DNA of 64,000 bases from Candidatus Rickettsia kotlanii (GCA_030295365.1 AP027062.1:20001-84000), one strand, 5' to 3'. Counted from the first letter of the stretch, positions 41,915-52,711 are shown. Notes: generated by a model not told the origin, from the sequence alone. Program-made: numbers and translations.

Positions 41915-42376
41915 CTATAATAATTTCCCACCTACTTTCTTGATTAAATCCTTAGCTTTAGAAGAATAAGCATCTAATTTTAATGATAGAGGAGCAGCGA
42001 AATCATCACTACAAATAGATAATAATTTCACTAATTTCTTATTATTTTTATTATTAACTACTCCGGCTTCTACCAATTTTTCTTTCGTAATAGTATCATC
42101 AGTACTTAAACGCCCATCAGCTAATGCTTCTTCAATATTATAAATATTTATTATATTGTATTTTTTAGTTGAAATACAATTAAATCCTCTTTTAGGTAGT
42201 CTTTTGATCATGGGTGTTTGACCACCTTCAAAGCCTTTTATTGCAACGCCAGATCTAGATTTTTGACCTTTAATTCCTCTACCGCCGGTTTTTCCTTTAC
42301 CACTACCAATACCGCGTGCTATTCTTTTCTTATTTTTTTTAGCACCTATATTATTATATAATTCATTTAATTTCAT
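41915..42376 (-). CDS. rplO: 50S ribosomal protein L15
   Basis: This 153-residue assembly protein for 23S rRNA has the Gly/Arg/Lys-rich N-terminal extension ([26 protein letters not shown]) and then [17 protein letters not shown]. The globular end is more diverged and Lys-rich, as common in AT-rich genomes. It is flanked by rpmD and secY with short gaps. Confidence 0.97.
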   Translation of the reverse strand: MKLNELYNNIGAKKNKKRIARGIGSGKGKTGGRGIKGQKSRSGVAIKGFEGGQTPMIKRLPKRGFNCISTKKYNIINIYNIEEALADGRLSTDDTITKEKLVEAGVVNNKNNKKLVKLLSICSDDFAAPLSLKLDAYSSKAKDLIKKVGGKLL

Positions 42377-42389
42377 TGAAAAACTCTAA

Positions 42390-42581
42390 TTACATATCCT
42401 CTATTTTTAATAAATGCTTTACTTTTTCAACCATCCCTTTGATTGAATTAGTATTTGCAAGAATAACGCTCTTATTAATTTTGTTTAAACCAAGCCCAAT
42501 TAATATCAATCTTTGATTATACTTACGGCCTATAGCACTTTGAACTTGAGTAATTTTTATATTATTGATCTTATTATTCAT
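42390..42581 (-). CDS. rpmD: 50S ribosomal protein L30
   Basis: This 63-residue protein starts with [24 protein letters not shown], the L30 fold pattern, and ends [13 protein letters not shown]. It is normal in size. It lies between rpsE and rplO as in other bacteria. Presence of L30 is not universal among reduced genomes, so its retention is worth recording. Confidence 0.95.
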   Translation of the reverse strand: MNNKINNIKITQVQSAIGRKYNQRLILIGLGLNKINKSVILANTNSIKGMVEKVKHLLKIEDM

Positions 42582-42604
42582 AACTTCACCTTACTTACGC
42601 AACA

Positions 42605-43135
42605 TTATCCATTAACTTGAATGTTAGCAGATTTTACAGATATTTCATTTACTTTTTTATCTCTTCTCATAGCAATAGACTTTGGTGATGCAAGTTTATT
42701 TAATGCATCAAATGTTGCAGCAATCATTGTGTAAACATTCGTTGAACCTATTGATTTAGCAACAATATCATGAACGCCTAAAGAGTCAAAAATTGCTCTC
42801 ATAGATCCTCCGGCTATAACGCCTGTACCTGCTTTAGCTCTTCTTAAAATCACTTTAGCAGCTCCACTTTTACCGACAACGTCATGGTGAATAGTCCTAC
42901 TTTGATATAACGGCACTTTTATCATTCTCTTTTTAGCGGCTTGTTTTGCCTTGCCTCGAGCTTCATTGACTTCTTTAGCTTTTCCGTGTCCCGCTCCGAC
43001 TCTGCCGGCTTTATCACCGACAACTACATAAGCAGAAAAAGCAAAGCTTCTACCGCCTTTTACTACTTTTGTGACTCTATTTACATCAACTAAAACTTCA
43101 CTTAAAGTCTCGTCATTTTTTTTAACTTTAGACAT
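42605..43135 (-). CDS. rpsE: 30S ribosomal protein S5
   Basis: This 176-residue protein of the decoding-site back side influences fidelity. [24 protein letters not shown] (about 24-47) and [30 protein letters not shown] (about 102-131) are the S5 domains. The spectinomycin-contact loop sequence is ordinary. It lies between rplR and rpmD. Confidence 0.97.
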   Translation of the reverse strand: MSKVKKNDETLSEVLVDVNRVTKVVKGGRSFAFSAYVVVGDKAGRVGAGHGKAKEVNEARGKAKQAAKKRMIKVPLYQSRTIHHDVVGKSGAAKVILRRAKAGTGVIAGGSMRAIFDSLGVHDIVAKSIGSTNVYTMIAATFDALNKLASPKSIAMRRDKKVNEISVKSANIQVNG

Positions 43136-43152
43136 TACTACAACCTTATAAC

Positions 43153-43509
43153 CTAAAATTTTATTTTCTCTCTAGCTGCATCAGCTAGAGCTTTTACAAT
43201 ACCATGATACTTATATCCGCCTCTATCAAACACTACGTCTTTTATCCCTGCAGAATCAGCTTTTTTTGCTATTTCTTTGCCTACTTTGATAGCATTTTCA
43301 ATATTACAACACGATTTTTTTAATTTTTTTATTTTCTCATCTAAAGTTGAAGCAGAAGCAATCGTTATAGACTTAGAATCATCAATAATTTGTGCATATA
43401 TATGTCTACCTGACTTAAATATTGATAATCTAACTCTATTAGATGTTTTAGATATTTTATGTCTTATTCTACTTTTTCTTTTTTCAAATTTTAGCTTAGC
43501 ACTACGCAT
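43153..43509 (-). CDS. rplR: 50S ribosomal protein L18
   Basis: This 118-residue protein brings 5S rRNA into the large subunit. The basic start ([20 protein letters not shown]) precedes [18 protein letters not shown] and a C-terminal [25 protein letters not shown], all family-typical. It sits between rplF and rpsE. Confidence 0.97.
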   Translation of the reverse strand: MRSAKLKFEKRKSRIRHKISKTSNRVRLSIFKSGRHIYAQIIDDSKSITIASASTLDEKIKKLKKSCCNIENAIKVGKEIAKKADSAGIKDVVFDRGGYKYHGIVKALADAAREKIKF

Positions 43510-43524
43510 ATTTAACTCTTAAAT

Positions 43525-44058
43525 TTAATTTTTCTTACCTTCTTTACGTGGTATAAATTGATTTTCAAATTTAATTCCTTTTCCTTTATAAGGCTCAGGT
43601 GGTCTCTGTTTTACAATAATTGAAGCAAATTGTCCTAATTTTTCTTTATCTGTTCCCTCAAGAATAATAATATTTTGCTTAGGCATCTCTATTTTAATAT
43701 CTGAAGGTATTTCAATTTTTGTATTATGGCTTTTAGCAAGCATTAAATTTAAATATTTACCTTTCACCATCGCCCTGTAACCAACTCCGTTAATTTCGAG
43801 TTTAAGCTTAAAACCTTCTTTAACGCCGGTAACCATATTTGATATTATGCTTCTTGCAGTACCCCACATAGCACGTGCATTTTTATTTGCGGCTAAAGGT
43901 TTTACTAAAAGCTTATTTTCTGCCAATGAAATTGCTATATTACCTTTAAAAGTTTTTGATAATTCGCCTTTAGGTCCGGATATTTTTACTTCTAAATCAT
44001 TTAAACCAATTTTTACACCTTCAGGTATAGTAATCGGCAATTTTCCAACACGTGACAT
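43525..44058 (-). CDS. rplF: 50S ribosomal protein L6
   Basis: This 177-residue two-domain protein lies near the factor-binding site. [17 protein letters not shown] is canonical; the second domain ends [58 protein letters not shown] segment links the two. It is complete, and lies between rpsH and rplR. Confidence 0.97.
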   Translation of the reverse strand: MSRVGKLPITIPEGVKIGLNDLEVKISGPKGELSKTFKGNIAISLAENKLLVKPLAANKNARAMWGTARSIISNMVTGVKEGFKLKLEINGVGYRAMVKGKYLNLMLAKSHNTKIEIPSDIKIEMPKQNIIILEGTDKEKLGQFASIIVKQRPPEPYKGKGIKFENQFIPRKEGKKN

Positions 44059-44066
44059 TTTTTACC

Positions 44067-44465
44067 TTAAAATACTTTACAAATTACTTCGCCGCCGACA
44101 TTTTTAATATGAGCTTCTCTATCAGACATAACACCGTAAGGAGTAGAAAGAATATATATACCCATATTATTATAATATCCTTTCAAATCTTTAATAGCAG
44201 AATATACTCTTTTTCCAGGCTTTGATACTCTATGAATTTCGCATATAGAAGCATCGCCATTAACAGAGTATTTTAAAGCTACCTCAGTATAACTAATATT
44301 ATTTTTGTGAGTAGTTATATAATCTCTTATATAGCCTTCTTTTTGCAAAACATCTAAAATTGAAGTTTTAATTTTAGAACTAGGAAAAGAAACATTTATC
44401 AATTTGCTTTTATAAGCATTTCTAATTCTAGTTAACATATCTGCTACATTATCTGTCATTGACAT
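44067..44465 (-). CDS. rpsH: 30S ribosomal protein S8
   Basis: This 132-residue primary 16S binder, in E. coli also the translational repressor of the spc operon, begins [21 protein letters not shown]. It ends [29 protein letters not shown], with the STPYGVMSD loop intact. Whether autoregulation works here is unknown. It lies between rpsN and rplF. Confidence 0.97.
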   Translation of the reverse strand: MSMTDNVADMLTRIRNAYKSKLINVSFPSSKIKTSILDVLQKEGYIRDYITTHKNNISYTEVALKYSVNGDASICEIHRVSKPGKRVYSAIKDLKGYYNNMGIYILSTPYGVMSDREAHIKNVGGEVICKVF

Positions 44466-44484
44466 ATGATTTACCTATCGACTT

Positions 44485-44790
44485 TTACCAACTTGACTTA
44501 ACTACACCAGGAACTAAGCCTCTGCCTATTAATTCTCTAAGCTTATTCCTCGATATACCAAACTTTCTTGTAACACCCCTTGGTCTACCTGTAAGCTCAC
44601 ATCTATTTCTTATTCTAGTAGATGATGAATTTCTAGGTAATTGTGCAAGCGACATTACCAAAGAAAAACGCTCTTCTAATGAAATATTTTTATCATAAAT
44701 TTTACTTTTTAGTGCTAAACGTTTATTATGTAAACTTTGTGATTTTTTTTTCCTACTTTCGTTCTTTTTTATAGAACTTACTTTTGCCAT
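44485..44790 (-). CDS. rpsN: 30S ribosomal protein S14 (zinc-free long form)
   Basis: The 101-residue form lacks the CxxC zinc pairs found in short S14. It has [35 protein letters not shown] and ends [11 protein letters not shown], the standard alphaproteobacterial version. It assembles into the 30S head. It lies between rplE and rpsH. Confidence 0.97.
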   Translation of the reverse strand: MAKVSSIKKNESRKKKSQSLHNKRLALKSKIYDKNISLEERFSLVMSLAQLPRNSSSTRIRNRCELTGRPRGVTRKFGISRNKLRELIGRGLVPGVVKSSW

Positions 44791-44807
44791 TGTATATATC
44801 CTAAAAA

Positions 44808-45347
44808 TTAATTATAAAAAGGTAAATTAAACCCTGATAACAAAAATTTACTCTCCTGATCTGTTTTAGCAGATGTAACGATTGTAATATCCATACCCCT
44901 TATTATATCGATTTTATCGTAATTAATTTCAGGGAAAACTATCTGCTCTTTTAATCCAAAAGTAAAATTCCCTTTACCATCAAAACTTTTATAAGAAAAA
45001 CCGCGAAATTCCTTAACACGGGGTAATGCAACAATTACTAACCTCTCTAAAAAATCATACATTCTATCTTTACGTAATGTAACCTTGCAACCTATTTTCA
45101 TATTTGCACGTAACTTAAAAGCTGCAATAGATTTTCTTGCTAACGTTACAACTGGCTTCTGACCGGAAATCAAAGTAAGATCATTTACTGCATTATTAAT
45201 TACTTTGGAATCGGCTGTTGCTTCCCCTACTCCCATATTTATAACAATTTTCTTAACTTGCGGTATTTCGTGTTTATTTTTATAAGAAAAATTTTTTTGT
45301 AAGTTTTTAATAATTTTTTGCTGATATAATTCTTTAAATCTTAACAT
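44808..45347 (-). CDS. rplE: 50S ribosomal protein L5
   Basis: This 179-residue 5S rRNA-binding protein makes the bridge to the 30S head. It has [12 protein letters not shown] (about 32-43), [21 protein letters not shown] and [26 protein letters not shown]. It shares its first base with the end of rplX, so translation is probably coupled. Confidence 0.97.
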   Translation of the reverse strand: MLRFKELYQQKIIKNLQKNFSYKNKHEIPQVKKIVINMGVGEATADSKVINNAVNDLTLISGQKPVVTLARKSIAAFKLRANMKIGCKVTLRKDRMYDFLERLVIVALPRVKEFRGFSYKSFDGKGNFTFGLKEQIVFPEINYDKIDIIRGMDITIVTSAKTDQESKFLLSGFNLPFYN

Positions 45348-45676
45348 TATTTACCTTCCTTACCGATAATTTCCCCTGATTTTTTTGCTACTCTAACCTT
45401 AGAACCGTCTTCTAAGAATTTAAAAGCTACCTTGGTAGGATTACCGGTTTTTGGATCGATGTGTGCAATATTTGAGATATGTATAGGTGATTCTTTAGTT
45501 ATTATCCCGCCTTCACTCATTTGATTAGATTTAGTATGCTTTTTTACTAAATTTACTCCAGAAACAATTACTTTACTGTCCTCCGGGAAAACTTTTAATA
45601 TTTTACCTTTTTTTCCTTTGTGCTTCCCGGTAATAACAACAACTTCATCACCTTTTTTTACTTTTAATTTAATCAT
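45347..45676 (-). CDS. rplX: 50S ribosomal protein L24
   Basis: This 109-residue early assembly protein has an N-terminal KOW motif ([24 protein letters not shown], about 8-31), then [15 protein letters not shown] and [18 protein letters not shown]. It directly abuts rplN and overlaps rplE by 1 nt, the tightest joint in this cluster. Confidence 0.97.
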   Translation of the reverse strand: MIKLKVKKGDEVVVITGKHKGKKGKILKVFPEDSKVIVSGVNLVKKHTKSNQMSEGGIITKESPIHISNIAHIDPKTGNPTKVAFKFLEDGSKVRVAKKSGEIIGKEGK

Positions 45677-46045
45677 TTATAATACTTCCTCTGCAAGCGA
45701 CATTATTCTAACATATTTTTTTGCTCTAAGTTCTCTTGTAACAGGACCAAAAACCCTAGTACCGATAGGCTCATCTTGCTTATTCAAAAGCACTAATGCG
45801 TTTTTATCAAATTTTATTGTACTACCGTCAGGTCTTACTATTCCAGTCTTTGTACGAACAATCACGCCTTTATAAACATCACCCTTTTTAACCTTACCGC
45901 CGGGTACAGCGTCTTTAACAGATACAACTATAACATCACCCAGCTTTGCCACCATATGGTGAGAGCCACCTAAAACTTTAATACACATAACTTTTTTAGC
46001 ACCGGAATTATCTGCAACTTCCAAGATGCTCTGCATTTGAATCAT
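45677..46045 (-). CDS. rplN: 50S ribosomal protein L14
   Basis: This 122-residue protein of the subunit interface starts [28 protein letters not shown] and contains [24 protein letters not shown] and [10 protein letters not shown] at the end. It is fully canonical. A 73-nt gap separates it from rpsQ, wider than its neighbours' spacing but without an obvious signal. Confidence 0.97.
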   Translation of the reverse strand: MIQMQSILEVADNSGAKKVMCIKVLGGSHHMVAKLGDVIVVSVKDAVPGGKVKKGDVYKGVIVRTKTGIVRPDGSTIKFDKNALVLLNKQDEPIGTRVFGPVTRELRAKKYVRIMSLAEEVL

Positions 46046-46118
46046 AAACTACTTCCAATTTTTTATACATGAGCAATAAAATAAATAATCTACCTTATAA
46101 AGTCAAAGATTAAAAACC

Positions 46119-46352
46119 TTATTCCTCATTTACCACTAACCATGTTTTGGTTTTTGAGATAGGACGACTTTCAATTATACTAACTTTATCTCCTTCTTGA
46201 TATTTATTTTCTGAATCGTGAGCAGCATATTTTTTAGATACTTTCACAAATTTTTTATAAATAGGATGCTTAAACTTTCTTTCTACTTTTACTGTAACCG
46301 TCTTATCAGCTTTTGAACTTATAACCACGCCTTGTAACACTCTTTTCGGCAT
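46119..46352 (-). CDS. rpsQ: 30S ribosomal protein S17
   Basis: This 77-residue primary 16S binder begins [25 protein letters not shown], with [18 protein letters not shown] and [14 protein letters not shown] start at ATG 46352, preceded by GAGGGG as ribosome site. An in-frame ATG five codons upstream would overlap the rpmC end and adds residues not seen in S17. The gene follows rpmC by 1 nt. Confidence 0.96.
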   Translation of the reverse strand: MPKRVLQGVVISSKADKTVTVKVERKFKHPIYKKFVKVSKKYAAHDSENKYQEGDKVSIIESRPISKTKTWLVVNEE

Positions 46353-46353
46353 T

Positions 46354-46569
46354 TTAATACCCCTCACTATTAGCTCTTCTTGTTAATTCAGCTTTAATAC
46401 GTGCTATAGACTTTTTGACTAACGAAAACCTACTAGTATTTTTTAAGTCACCTAAAGCTTGTTGAAATCTTAAATTAAACAATTCTTTTTTTAAAAGATT
46501 AAGGTTTTTATAAAGCTCTTCTATTGTTTCAGTAGATAACTTACTTCTTAATAATTTTAAATCATTCAT
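46354..46569 (-). CDS. rpmC: 50S ribosomal protein L29
   Basis: This 71-residue two-helix protein lies by the exit tunnel and is part of the docking site for SRP and trigger factor. The pattern [45 protein letters not shown] is the L29 signature. Its start overlaps the rplP end by 8 nt, suggesting coupled translation. Confidence 0.96.
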   Translation of the reverse strand: MNDLKLLRSKLSTETIEELYKNLNLLKKELFNLRFQQALGDLKNTSRFSLVKKSIARIKAELTRRANSEGY

Positions 46570-46972
46570 AACGTCTCACTATCCTTGTTCTAACAGGTAA
46601 TTTTGCACTTGCAAGCTCCAAAGCTCTAAATGCAACATTTTCTTCTACCCCTTCAATTTCAAACATAATTCTTCCAGGCGAAACTCTAACTGCAAAAAAT
46701 TCAGGAGAACCTTTACCTTTACCCATTCTTACTTCGGCAGGCTTTTTAGAAACGGGGACATCTGGAAAAATGCGAATCCATAATCTTCCTTGCCTTTTCA
46801 TACATCTAGTAGCAGCTTTTCTTCCTGCTTCTATTTGTTTTGCAGTAACACGCCAACCGTCTATAGATTTTAGACCAAATGATCCAAAAGCAAGCGTCGT
46901 ACCTGCTTTTGCTTTTGAAGCAACTCTACCCTTATGAGCTTTTCTAAATTTTTGTTTTTTTGGAGCTAACAT
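46562..46972 (-). CDS. rplP: 50S ribosomal protein L16
   Basis: This 136-residue protein at the A-site entrance begins [16 protein letters not shown], with [42 protein letters not shown] and [26 protein letters not shown]. The arginine often hydroxylated in aerobes is within the RMGKGKG region. It overlaps rpmC by 8 nt. Confidence 0.97.
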   Translation of the reverse strand: MLAPKKQKFRKAHKGRVASKAKAGTTLAFGSFGLKSIDGWRVTAKQIEAGRKAATRCMKRQGRLWIRIFPDVPVSKKPAEVRMGKGKGSPEFFAVRVSPGRIMFEIEGVEENVAFRALELASAKLPVRTRIVRRYE

Positions 46973-46986
46973 TTTAATACTTAAAA

Positions 46987-47640
46987 TTAATTATATCTTT
47001 TATTTTCTGTATATTCACCTTTATAAATCCAAACTTTAACCCCTATAACTCCATAAGTAGTTATAGCCTCAGCTGTTGAATAATCAATATCAGCTCTTAA
47101 AGTATGTAACGGCATTCTTCCTTCTATATACCATTCAGTTCTAGCAATTTCAGCACCTCCAAGTCGTCCTGAACAACTAACCCTGATACCTTGTCCACCT
47201 TGTTTAAATGAAGCCTGAATTGCTGTTTTCATGGCTTTTCTAAAAGAAACTCTTTTTTCAAGCTGTAGTGCTATAGTTTGAGCTACTATAGCAGCATCTA
47301 TATTAAATTTTCTGACTTCGTGAATATTTATATAAACTTCTTTTAAAAAAGTCATTTTCTCGATAGCTTTTTTTAGCTTATCAATTTCACTACCGTTTCT
47401 ACCGATAATGAGATTTGCTTTTTTGGCATTAATATTAATTATAATACTTTTATTAGAAGGACGTTCAATTAAAATTCTGCTAATTTGAGCTTGATTAAAA
47501 CCCTTATTTATTAAACCCCTAATTTTTAAATCTTGTATAAAAAGAGTTTTATAATGTTTTTCTGCATATAACACGGAATCCCAACCTTTAATTAAAGTCG
47601 GTCCAACTCTAAAACCATGTGCACAAACTTTCTGCCCCAT
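46987..47640 (-). CDS. rpsC: 30S ribosomal protein S3
   Basis: This 217-residue head protein at the mRNA entrance has an N-terminal KH domain ([18 protein letters not shown] near 79-96, with the GxxG as GRNGSE). The C-terminal part has [37 protein letters not shown]. The tail is shorter and less acidic than in E. coli S3. It lies 1 nt from rplV. Confidence 0.97.
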   Translation of the reverse strand: MGQKVCAHGFRVGPTLIKGWDSVLYAEKHYKTLFIQDLKIRGLINKGFNQAQISRILIERPSNKSIIININAKKANLIIGRNGSEIDKLKKAIEKMTFLKEVYINIHEVRKFNIDAAIVAQTIALQLEKRVSFRKAMKTAIQASFKQGGQGIRVSCSGRLGGAEIARTEWYIEGRMPLHTLRADIDYSTAEAITTYGVIGVKVWIYKGEYTENKRYN

Positions 47641-47641
47641 T

Positions 47642-48001
47642 TTAATTATCCTCTTTTTCTGTAACAGTTATATAAAGATTACTAAAAAACTTATTTATTC
47701 TAGTTGCTCTTCCTTTGGCTCTTGGCATAACTCTTTTCATTACTAAAGCCTTACCTACAGTCGCTTTAGTAATAACCAATCTATCTATATCTAAACCTAA
47801 ATTATTTTCAGCATTTGCAACAGCAGATTGTAAACAACCTTTTACAACTTTTGCAATTCTTTTAGGAGAAAAAGTTAATTGTACCAATGCTTCAGATACT
47901 TTCATATTTCTAATAAAGGCTGCAACTAAATTGAGCTTCCTTGAACTTACTCTAATAGATTTAGCTTGTGCCGTAGCAAAATTTTTATTTTCCTGTACCA
48001 T
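47642..48001 (-). CDS. rplV: 50S ribosomal protein L22
   Basis: This 119-residue protein's loop lines the exit tunnel at the macrolide constriction. [31 protein letters not shown] and the hairpin [16 protein letters not shown] are clear. It lies between rpsS and rpsC with gaps of 1-8 nt. Confidence 0.97.
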   Translation of the reverse strand: MVQENKNFATAQAKSIRVSSRKLNLVAAFIRNMKVSEALVQLTFSPKRIAKVVKGCLQSAVANAENNLGLDIDRLVITKATVGKALVMKRVMPRAKGRATRINKFFSNLYITVTEKEDN

Positions 48002-48009
48002 ATAAATCT

Positions 48010-48288
48010 TTACTTTCTTTTGACTTTTTTATCTGCACCATGACCGTGAAATGTTCTAGTAGGAGCAAACTCACCTAATTTCCTTCCAACCATTTCTTCA
48101 TTTACAGAAACCGGAATAAATTTATTTCCATTATGAACAGAAAAGGTAAACCCTACAAAAATAGGTAAAATCGTTGATCTTCTAGACCAAGTCTTAATCA
48201 TTTCAGATTTACCTGATTCCATTAATTTTTGAACTTTCTTTATTAAATAACCGTCTACAAAAGGCCCTTTCCATATTGAACGTGCCAT
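48010..48288 (-). CDS. rpsS: 30S ribosomal protein S19
   Basis: This 92-residue head protein binds with S13 near the A-site finger. [47 protein letters not shown] and [22 protein letters not shown] are canonical. It is followed by rplV with an 8-nt gap. Confidence 0.97.
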   Translation of the reverse strand: MARSIWKGPFVDGYLIKKVQKLMESGKSEMIKTWSRRSTILPIFVGFTFSVHNGNKFIPVSVNEEMVGRKLGEFAPTRTFHGHGADKKVKRK

Positions 48289-48312
48289 ACTAACACCTAA
48301 TTAATTTAAAAT

Positions 48313-49134
48313 CTATTTTCTTTTCTTTACGATAAATTTTGAAGTACGTTTATTTTTACGTGTCTTCTTACCCTTTGTTGGGAACCCCCAAGGAGTAACA
48401 GGATGGCGACCTCCTGAAGTTTTACCTTCACCACCGCCATGAGGATGATCTACAGGATTCATTGCTACACCCCTAACATGCGGTTTCCAGCCTAACCATC
48501 TATTTCTACCTGCTTTGCCTAAATTAATATTTTTTTGATCTGGGTTAGATATACTACCTATAGTAGCTTTACAATCTAAAGGTACTAACCTCAATTCACC
48601 TGATCTTAATTTAATCTGAGCATATCCTGAATCTTTACCCACTAGATCCACTGAAGTACCTGCAGATCTTGCAATTTGCCCGCCCTTACCGACTTTCATT
48701 TCAACATTATGTAAAGTAGTACCGACAGGAATGAACTTTAAAGGTAAACAATTTCCTATTTTTATATCAGCATCTTGACTTGATATTACTCTATCACCTA
48801 TAGATAATTTTTGCGGTGCTAGAATATAAGAATATTCCCCATCTTCATATTTTATTAAAGCAATAAAAGCAGTTCTATTAGGGTCATACTCTATTCTTTC
48901 AACAATAGCAGAAATATCGATTTTATTTCTTTTAAAATCAATAATACGATATAATTTTTTGTGTCCTCCACCTCTGTGCCAAGAAGTAATTCTACCTTGA
49001 TTATTTCGTCCACCGGTTTTAGATATACCTTTGGTCAAAGACTTTAAAGGCCTGCCTTTCCATAAACTAGTTTTATCAACCTGAACTAACTCTCTAAGAG
49101 AAGGAGTAATTGGATTAAAGTTTTTTAAAGCCAT
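48313..49134 (-). CDS. rplB: 50S ribosomal protein L2
   Basis: This 273-residue protein is required for subunit association and peptidyl transfer. It starts [18 protein letters not shown] and has [17 protein letters not shown] and [24 protein letters not shown]. The catalytic-region [24 protein letters not shown] (about 223-246) includes the conserved His. It lies directly after rplW. Confidence 0.98.
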   Translation of the reverse strand: MALKNFNPITPSLRELVQVDKTSLWKGRPLKSLTKGISKTGGRNNQGRITSWHRGGGHKKLYRIIDFKRNKIDISAIVERIEYDPNRTAFIALIKYEDGEYSYILAPQKLSIGDRVISSQDADIKIGNCLPLKFIPVGTTLHNVEMKVGKGGQIARSAGTSVDLVGKDSGYAQIKLRSGELRLVPLDCKATIGSISNPDQKNINLGKAGRNRWLGWKPHVRGVAMNPVDHPHGGGEGKTSGGRHPVTPWGFPTKGKKTRKNKRTSKFIVKKRK

Positions 49135-49431
49135 TTATTTAATTCCTCCGGCAAAATCGATATTATGGTCTTTTTCTAATGTAACAATAGCTTTCTTTCT
49201 ATTAATTTGAGTCCCTATAATTCTTTTAAATCTTTTCTTCTTACCTTTAACGTTTAAAATATTTACTTTTTTTACTTTTACTTTAAATATTTCTTCTATA
49301 GCCTTTTTAATGGTAAGTTTTTCAGCAAATTTATCTACATAAAAAGCATATTTATTTTGTTCCGAAAGGGTTGTAGTTTTTTCTGTAATAATAGGTTTTC
49401 TAATTAAATCGTAGTATTTATAAGAACTCAT
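49135..49431 (-). CDS. rplW: 50S ribosomal protein L23
   Basis: This 98-residue protein at the tunnel exit is the trigger-factor dock. YYDLIRKPIITEKTT, KYAFYVDKFAEKLTIKKAIEEIFKVKVKKVN and KKRFKRIIGTQINRKKAIVTL fit. It overlaps rplD by 4 nt (start inside the upstream stop), so translation is likely coupled. Confidence 0.96.
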   Translation of the reverse strand: MSSYKYYDLIRKPIITEKTTTLSEQNKYAFYVDKFAEKLTIKKAIEEIFKVKVKKVNILNVKGKKKRFKRIIGTQINRKKAIVTLEKDHNIDFAGGIK

Positions 49432-50051
49432 CTTAACCTCTGTTCTAAAACGCTCACTGCTTCTTGTGATAATAGGACATATTCATGTCGTATTATATCA
49501 TAAACATTTGCTCCTATTTGTGGAACAATCACAGTATTATAAATATTTTTTGCAGCTAAAGAAAAATTAATATCTACTTCATTGCCGTCTATTATAAAGA
49601 AACTTTTCCCTTGAAATTTGTTTAATATATTTACAAGAGTAGAAGTTTTAGGCTTATCTAGCCTTAAAGAATCTATTACTAATAATTTTCCTTCAGCGCA
49701 TTTCTCGGATAAAGCATGAATTAAACCAAGTTTTCGTACTTTTTTAGGTAATTTTGTTGCATGACTACGTACTCTAGGTCCATGAGCCACACCACCACCA
49801 CGCATCTGTACCGATCTAAGGGAACCTTGTCTTGCATTACCTGTACCTTTTTGCCTAAAAGGTTTTTTTGTGGTTCCTAATACTTCTGATACTGTTTTAG
49901 TTTTGTGGTTACCAGACATTGCCTTAGCTCTCTGCCAATCAATAACCTGCTTTATTATATCATCTCTGATAAATTCAACAGCAAATATCTCTTCATTTAA
50001 GCTAATCTCACCAACTTCTTCATGAGCAAGACTTAATATTTTAGTTTTCAT
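49428..50051 (-). CDS. rplD: 50S ribosomal protein L4
   Basis: This 207-residue protein has a loop reaching the exit tunnel; in E. coli it also represses the S10 operon. RAKAMSGNHKTKTVSEVLGTTKKPFRQKGTGNARQGSLRSVQMRGGGVAHGPRVRSH (about 44-100) is the conserved loop. It is preceded by an unusual 109-nt gap after rplC. Confidence 0.97.
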   Translation of the reverse strand: MKTKILSLAHEEVGEISLNEEIFAVEFIRDDIIKQVIDWQRAKAMSGNHKTKTVSEVLGTTKKPFRQKGTGNARQGSLRSVQMRGGGVAHGPRVRSHATKLPKKVRKLGLIHALSEKCAEGKLLVIDSLRLDKPKTSTLVNILNKFQGKSFFIIDGNEVDINFSLAAKNIYNTVIVPQIGANVYDIIRHEYVLLSQEAVSVLEQRLR

Positions 50052-50160
50052 CTTTATTTAACCTTATACAGTCTTATATAAAACTTTTATATAAATAATA
50101 TTGCATGGCGTTTTGTTAATTTGATAATCTTTAACCTTAACAAACATGTCTAAATATCTA
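50052..50160 (-). other. 109-nt gap between rplC and rplD
   Basis: All other joints in the cluster are 1-73 nt. The gap contains ATATAAAACTTTTATAT, a short hairpin, and CCTTAACAAACATGTC, but no gene. It could hold a processing site, a promoter or deletion debris; no clear -35/-10 pair is visible. Confidence 0.35.
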
Positions 50161-50808
50161 TTATACAGTTATTGCAATCTTTTTTATTGCATCTTTTACT
50201 GAAAGATACGAATTTTTGTGACCGGGTATACTACCCTGAATCATAATAAGCTTACGCTCTTTATCAACGGCAAATATTTTCAAATTTTGAATAGTAACTT
50301 GGTTACATCCCATATGACCAGCCATTTTTTTGCCTTTAAAAACCTTTCCTGGATCTTGTCTTTGTCCTGTAGAACCATGTGAACGATGGGATATCGAAAC
50401 ACCGTGAGAAGCTTCAAGACCTCTAAAATTATGTCTTTTCATACTACCGGCAAATCCTTTACCTATAGTAGTTGCTGTTATATCCACAAATTGTCCTGCC
50501 GTAAAATGGTCTACTTCTAGACTTGCTGCTATATCAATAAAATTCTCTTCAGAAATTCTAAATTCTTTTAATTTAGTTTTAGGAGCTATTTTAGCATTAA
50601 CAAAAACTTGTTTCATAGGTTTAGTTACTCTAGATATTTTTTTATCTTTTACACCTATAACCAAAGCATTATATCCATGTTTTTCTAGAGTTTTATGTCC
50701 TACTACTTGACAATCATCAACTTTGACCAATGTTAAAGAAATTCTTTCACCTTTATCATTAAAAATACTAGTCATCCCAACTTTTTGAGCAATTATACCG
50801 GTTCTCAT
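50161..50808 (-). CDS. rplC: 50S ribosomal protein L3
   Basis: This 215-residue early assembly protein near the peptidyl-transferase centre begins [28 protein letters not shown]. It has [52 protein letters not shown] (about 118-168), including the methylatable Gln. It abuts rpsJ directly. Confidence 0.98.
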   Translation of the reverse strand: MRTGIIAQKVGMTSIFNDKGERISLTLVKVDDCQVVGHKTLEKHGYNALVIGVKDKKISRVTKPMKQVFVNAKIAPKTKLKEFRISEENFIDIAASLEVDHFTAGQFVDITATTIGKGFAGSMKRHNFRGLEASHGVSISHRSHGSTGQRQDPGKVFKGKKMAGHMGCNQVTIQNLKIFAVDKERKLIMIQGSIPGHKNSYLSVKDAIKKIAITV

Positions 50809-51126
50809 TTATTCTCCACTCTCTAATTCAATCACTACATCAACACCTGCTGCTAAATCAACTTTACTTAAAGCATCGACAACCGCCGGATTCGGATCAC
50901 CTATAACTAATAACCTTTTATGCTTTCTAATTTCAAATTGTTCTCTTGACTTCTTATGTACATGAGGAGACCTATTTACGGTAAATCTTCCAATTTTTCT
51001 AGGTAAAGGAATAGGACCATTAATGTTAGCAAACGTTCTTTTAACAGCACTAACTATCTCTTTTGTAGCTTGATCAAGACTACGGTGATCAAATGATTTT
51101 AAACGAATTTTGATTTTATTTTTCAT
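50809..51126 (-). CDS. rpsJ: 30S ribosomal protein S10
   Basis: This 105-residue protein also acts as NusE in transcription antitermination. [57 protein letters not shown] and the ending [21 protein letters not shown] are canonical. It opens the S10 cluster and lies downstream of tuf, separated by an RPE-1 and the tuf terminator hairpin. Confidence 0.98.
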   Translation of the reverse strand: MKNKIKIRLKSFDHRSLDQATKEIVSAVKRTFANINGPIPLPRKIGRFTVNRSPHVHKKSREQFEIRKHKRLLVIGDPNPAVVDALSKVDLAAGVDVVIELESGE

Positions 51127-51167
51127 TCAGTAAACCTAATATTTAAACAGCAAGATATTTTTTAGAC

Positions 51168-51296
51168 ATCTTTCCAAACTTTACTTCTAGAGGTAATTTG
51201 TATGTCGATCCGGTACTCGAATCCTCACGTCTGTTAATACGCTGCGGTTCTGCATTCCGTACCTCTTTCAAATTTTTCTCTATAAGCCGGTTCAAA
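51168..51296 (-). repeat. RPE-1 between tuf and rpsJ
   Basis: On the minus strand it reads GAGAAAAATTTGAAAGAGGTAC, CCGCAGCGTATTAACAGACGTGAGGATTCGAG and TACAAATTACCTCTAGAAGTAAAGTTTGG. It is a nearly full RPE-1 in the same orientation as the operon but outside any gene. Confidence 0.85.
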
Positions 51297-51319
51297 AAAA
51301 TGTCTATTACATCTTAAAA

Positions 51320-51357
51320 TATAAATACCTATTATTTTTTAATAATAGGTATTTATA
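51320..51357 (-). terminator. Terminator-like hairpin after tuf
   Basis: TATAAATACCTATTATT and AATAATAGGTATTTATA form a perfect 17-bp stem with a 4-nt loop. In the tuf direction it is followed by TTTT. It starts 4 nt past the tuf stop. It probably ends or attenuates tuf transcription before the S10 genes. Confidence 0.7.
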
Positions 51358-51360
51358 AAA

Positions 51361-52545
51361 TTAATTATTTATTTTAGTTACTACGCCGGCACCCACTGTT
51401 CTACCACCTTCACGTATAGAGAATTTTAACCCTTCCTGCATTGCAATTGGTTTAATTAATTCCACTGTAAAAGTAGCATTATCTCCAGGCATAACCATCT
51501 GTTTATCAGCAGACAATTTTATTGTACCGGTAACATCTGTTGTTCTAAAATAGAACTGCGGACGATAGTCATTAGTAAATGGGGTATGACGTCCACCTTC
51601 TTCTTTACTAAGCACATATACTTCAGCTTCAAACTTATCATGCGGTTTTATGCTGCCAGGTTTTGCGAGAACTTGTCCTCTTTCAACTTCTTCTCTTTTT
51701 GTACCGCGTAGTAATATACCGACATTATCTCCGGCTTGTCCTTCATCAAGTAATTTTCTGAACATTTCTACACCGGTACAGGTAGTTTTTTGCGTATCTT
51801 TTAGACCGACTATTTCAATTTCCTCACCTACCTTAATTATTCCTGACTCTACTCTACCAGTTACAACAGTACCTCTTCCTGAAATAGAGAATACATCTTC
51901 TATCGGCATTAAGAAAGGTTTATCCGTAGCTCTTACAGGCTGCGGTATATAGCTATCTACTGCATCCATTAACTCATTAATAGCTTTTTCACCTTCAGGC
52001 TTTCCTTCTAAAGCTTGAAGTGCAGAACCTTTAATAATAGGTATTTCATCACCCGGGAAACCATATTTTGATAATAATTCCCTTACTTCCATCTCTACTA
52101 ATTCTAATAGATCAGGATCATCCACCATATCTACTTTATTTAAGAATACTACCATAGCAGGTACACCTACCTGTTTTGCTAGTAATATATGCTCTCTAGT
52201 TTGCGGCATAGGACCATCAGCAGCAGAAACTACTAATATTGCACCGTCCATCTGAGCGGCACCAGTTATCATGTTCTTTACATAGTCAGCGTGTCCCGGA
52301 CAATCTACGTGTGCATAGTGTCTATTTTTAGTCTCATATTCTACGTGTGCAGTAGAAATAGTTATACCTCTTTCTTTTTCTTCAGGGGCAGCATCAATTT
52401 GATCATACGCTGTAGCTTGTGCTCCACCTGTCTTAGCAAGTACTATAGTTATTGCTGCTGTTAAGGAAGTTTTACCATGATCTACGTGGCCAATCGTACC
52501 TATATTAACGTGCGGTTTAGTTCGTTCAAATTTTGCTTTTGCCAT
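51361..52545 (-). CDS. tuf: Elongation factor Tu
   Basis: This 394-residue GTPase delivers aminoacyl-tRNA to the ribosome. [10 protein letters not shown] (19-28), the switch region with [22 protein letters not shown] (about 81-88), NKVD and the domain 2-3 sequences are complete; it ends [17 protein letters not shown]. It is preceded by tRNA-Gly and tRNA-Tyr as in tufB loci, but followed by rpsJ as in tufA loci. fusA, rpsG and rpsL are not next to it. This chimeric arrangement is known in Rickettsia, which keeps one tuf. Confidence 0.98.
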   Translation of the reverse strand: MAKAKFERTKPHVNIGTIGHVDHGKTSLTAAITIVLAKTGGAQATAYDQIDAAPEEKERGITISTAHVEYETKNRHYAHVDCPGHADYVKNMITGAAQMDGAILVVSAADGPMPQTREHILLAKQVGVPAMVVFLNKVDMVDDPDLLELVEMEVRELLSKYGFPGDEIPIIKGSALQALEGKPEGEKAINELMDAVDSYIPQPVRATDKPFLMPIEDVFSISGRGTVVTGRVESGIIKVGEEIEIVGLKDTQKTTCTGVEMFRKLLDEGQAGDNVGILLRGTKREEVERGQVLAKPGSIKPHDKFEAEVYVLSKEEGGRHTPFTNDYRPQFYFRTTDVTGTIKLSADKQMVMPGDNATFTVELIKPIAMQEGLKFSIREGGRTVGAGVVTKINN

Positions 52546-52637
52546 ATTATTACTCTCTACAATTTTTTAGGTTTAATACAAGTTAATTTTTTATAAGTGC
52601 ATTTTTTTTGCTAAATTTATTTGTTACCACTAATCTC

Positions 52638-52711
52638 TGGAGCGGGTGATGGGAATCGAACCCACACAGCCAGCTTGGAAGGCTGGAACTCTACCATTGA
52701 GCTACACCCGC
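52638..52711 (-). tRNA. tRNA-Gly (anticodon TCC)
   Basis: The 74-nt cloverleaf GCGGGTGTAGCTCAATGG has an anticodon loop CTTCCAA (TCC), T-arm GTGGGTTCGATTCCCAT and encoded CCA. It lies between tRNA-Tyr and tuf on the same strand, 92 nt before the tuf start. Confidence 0.96.
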
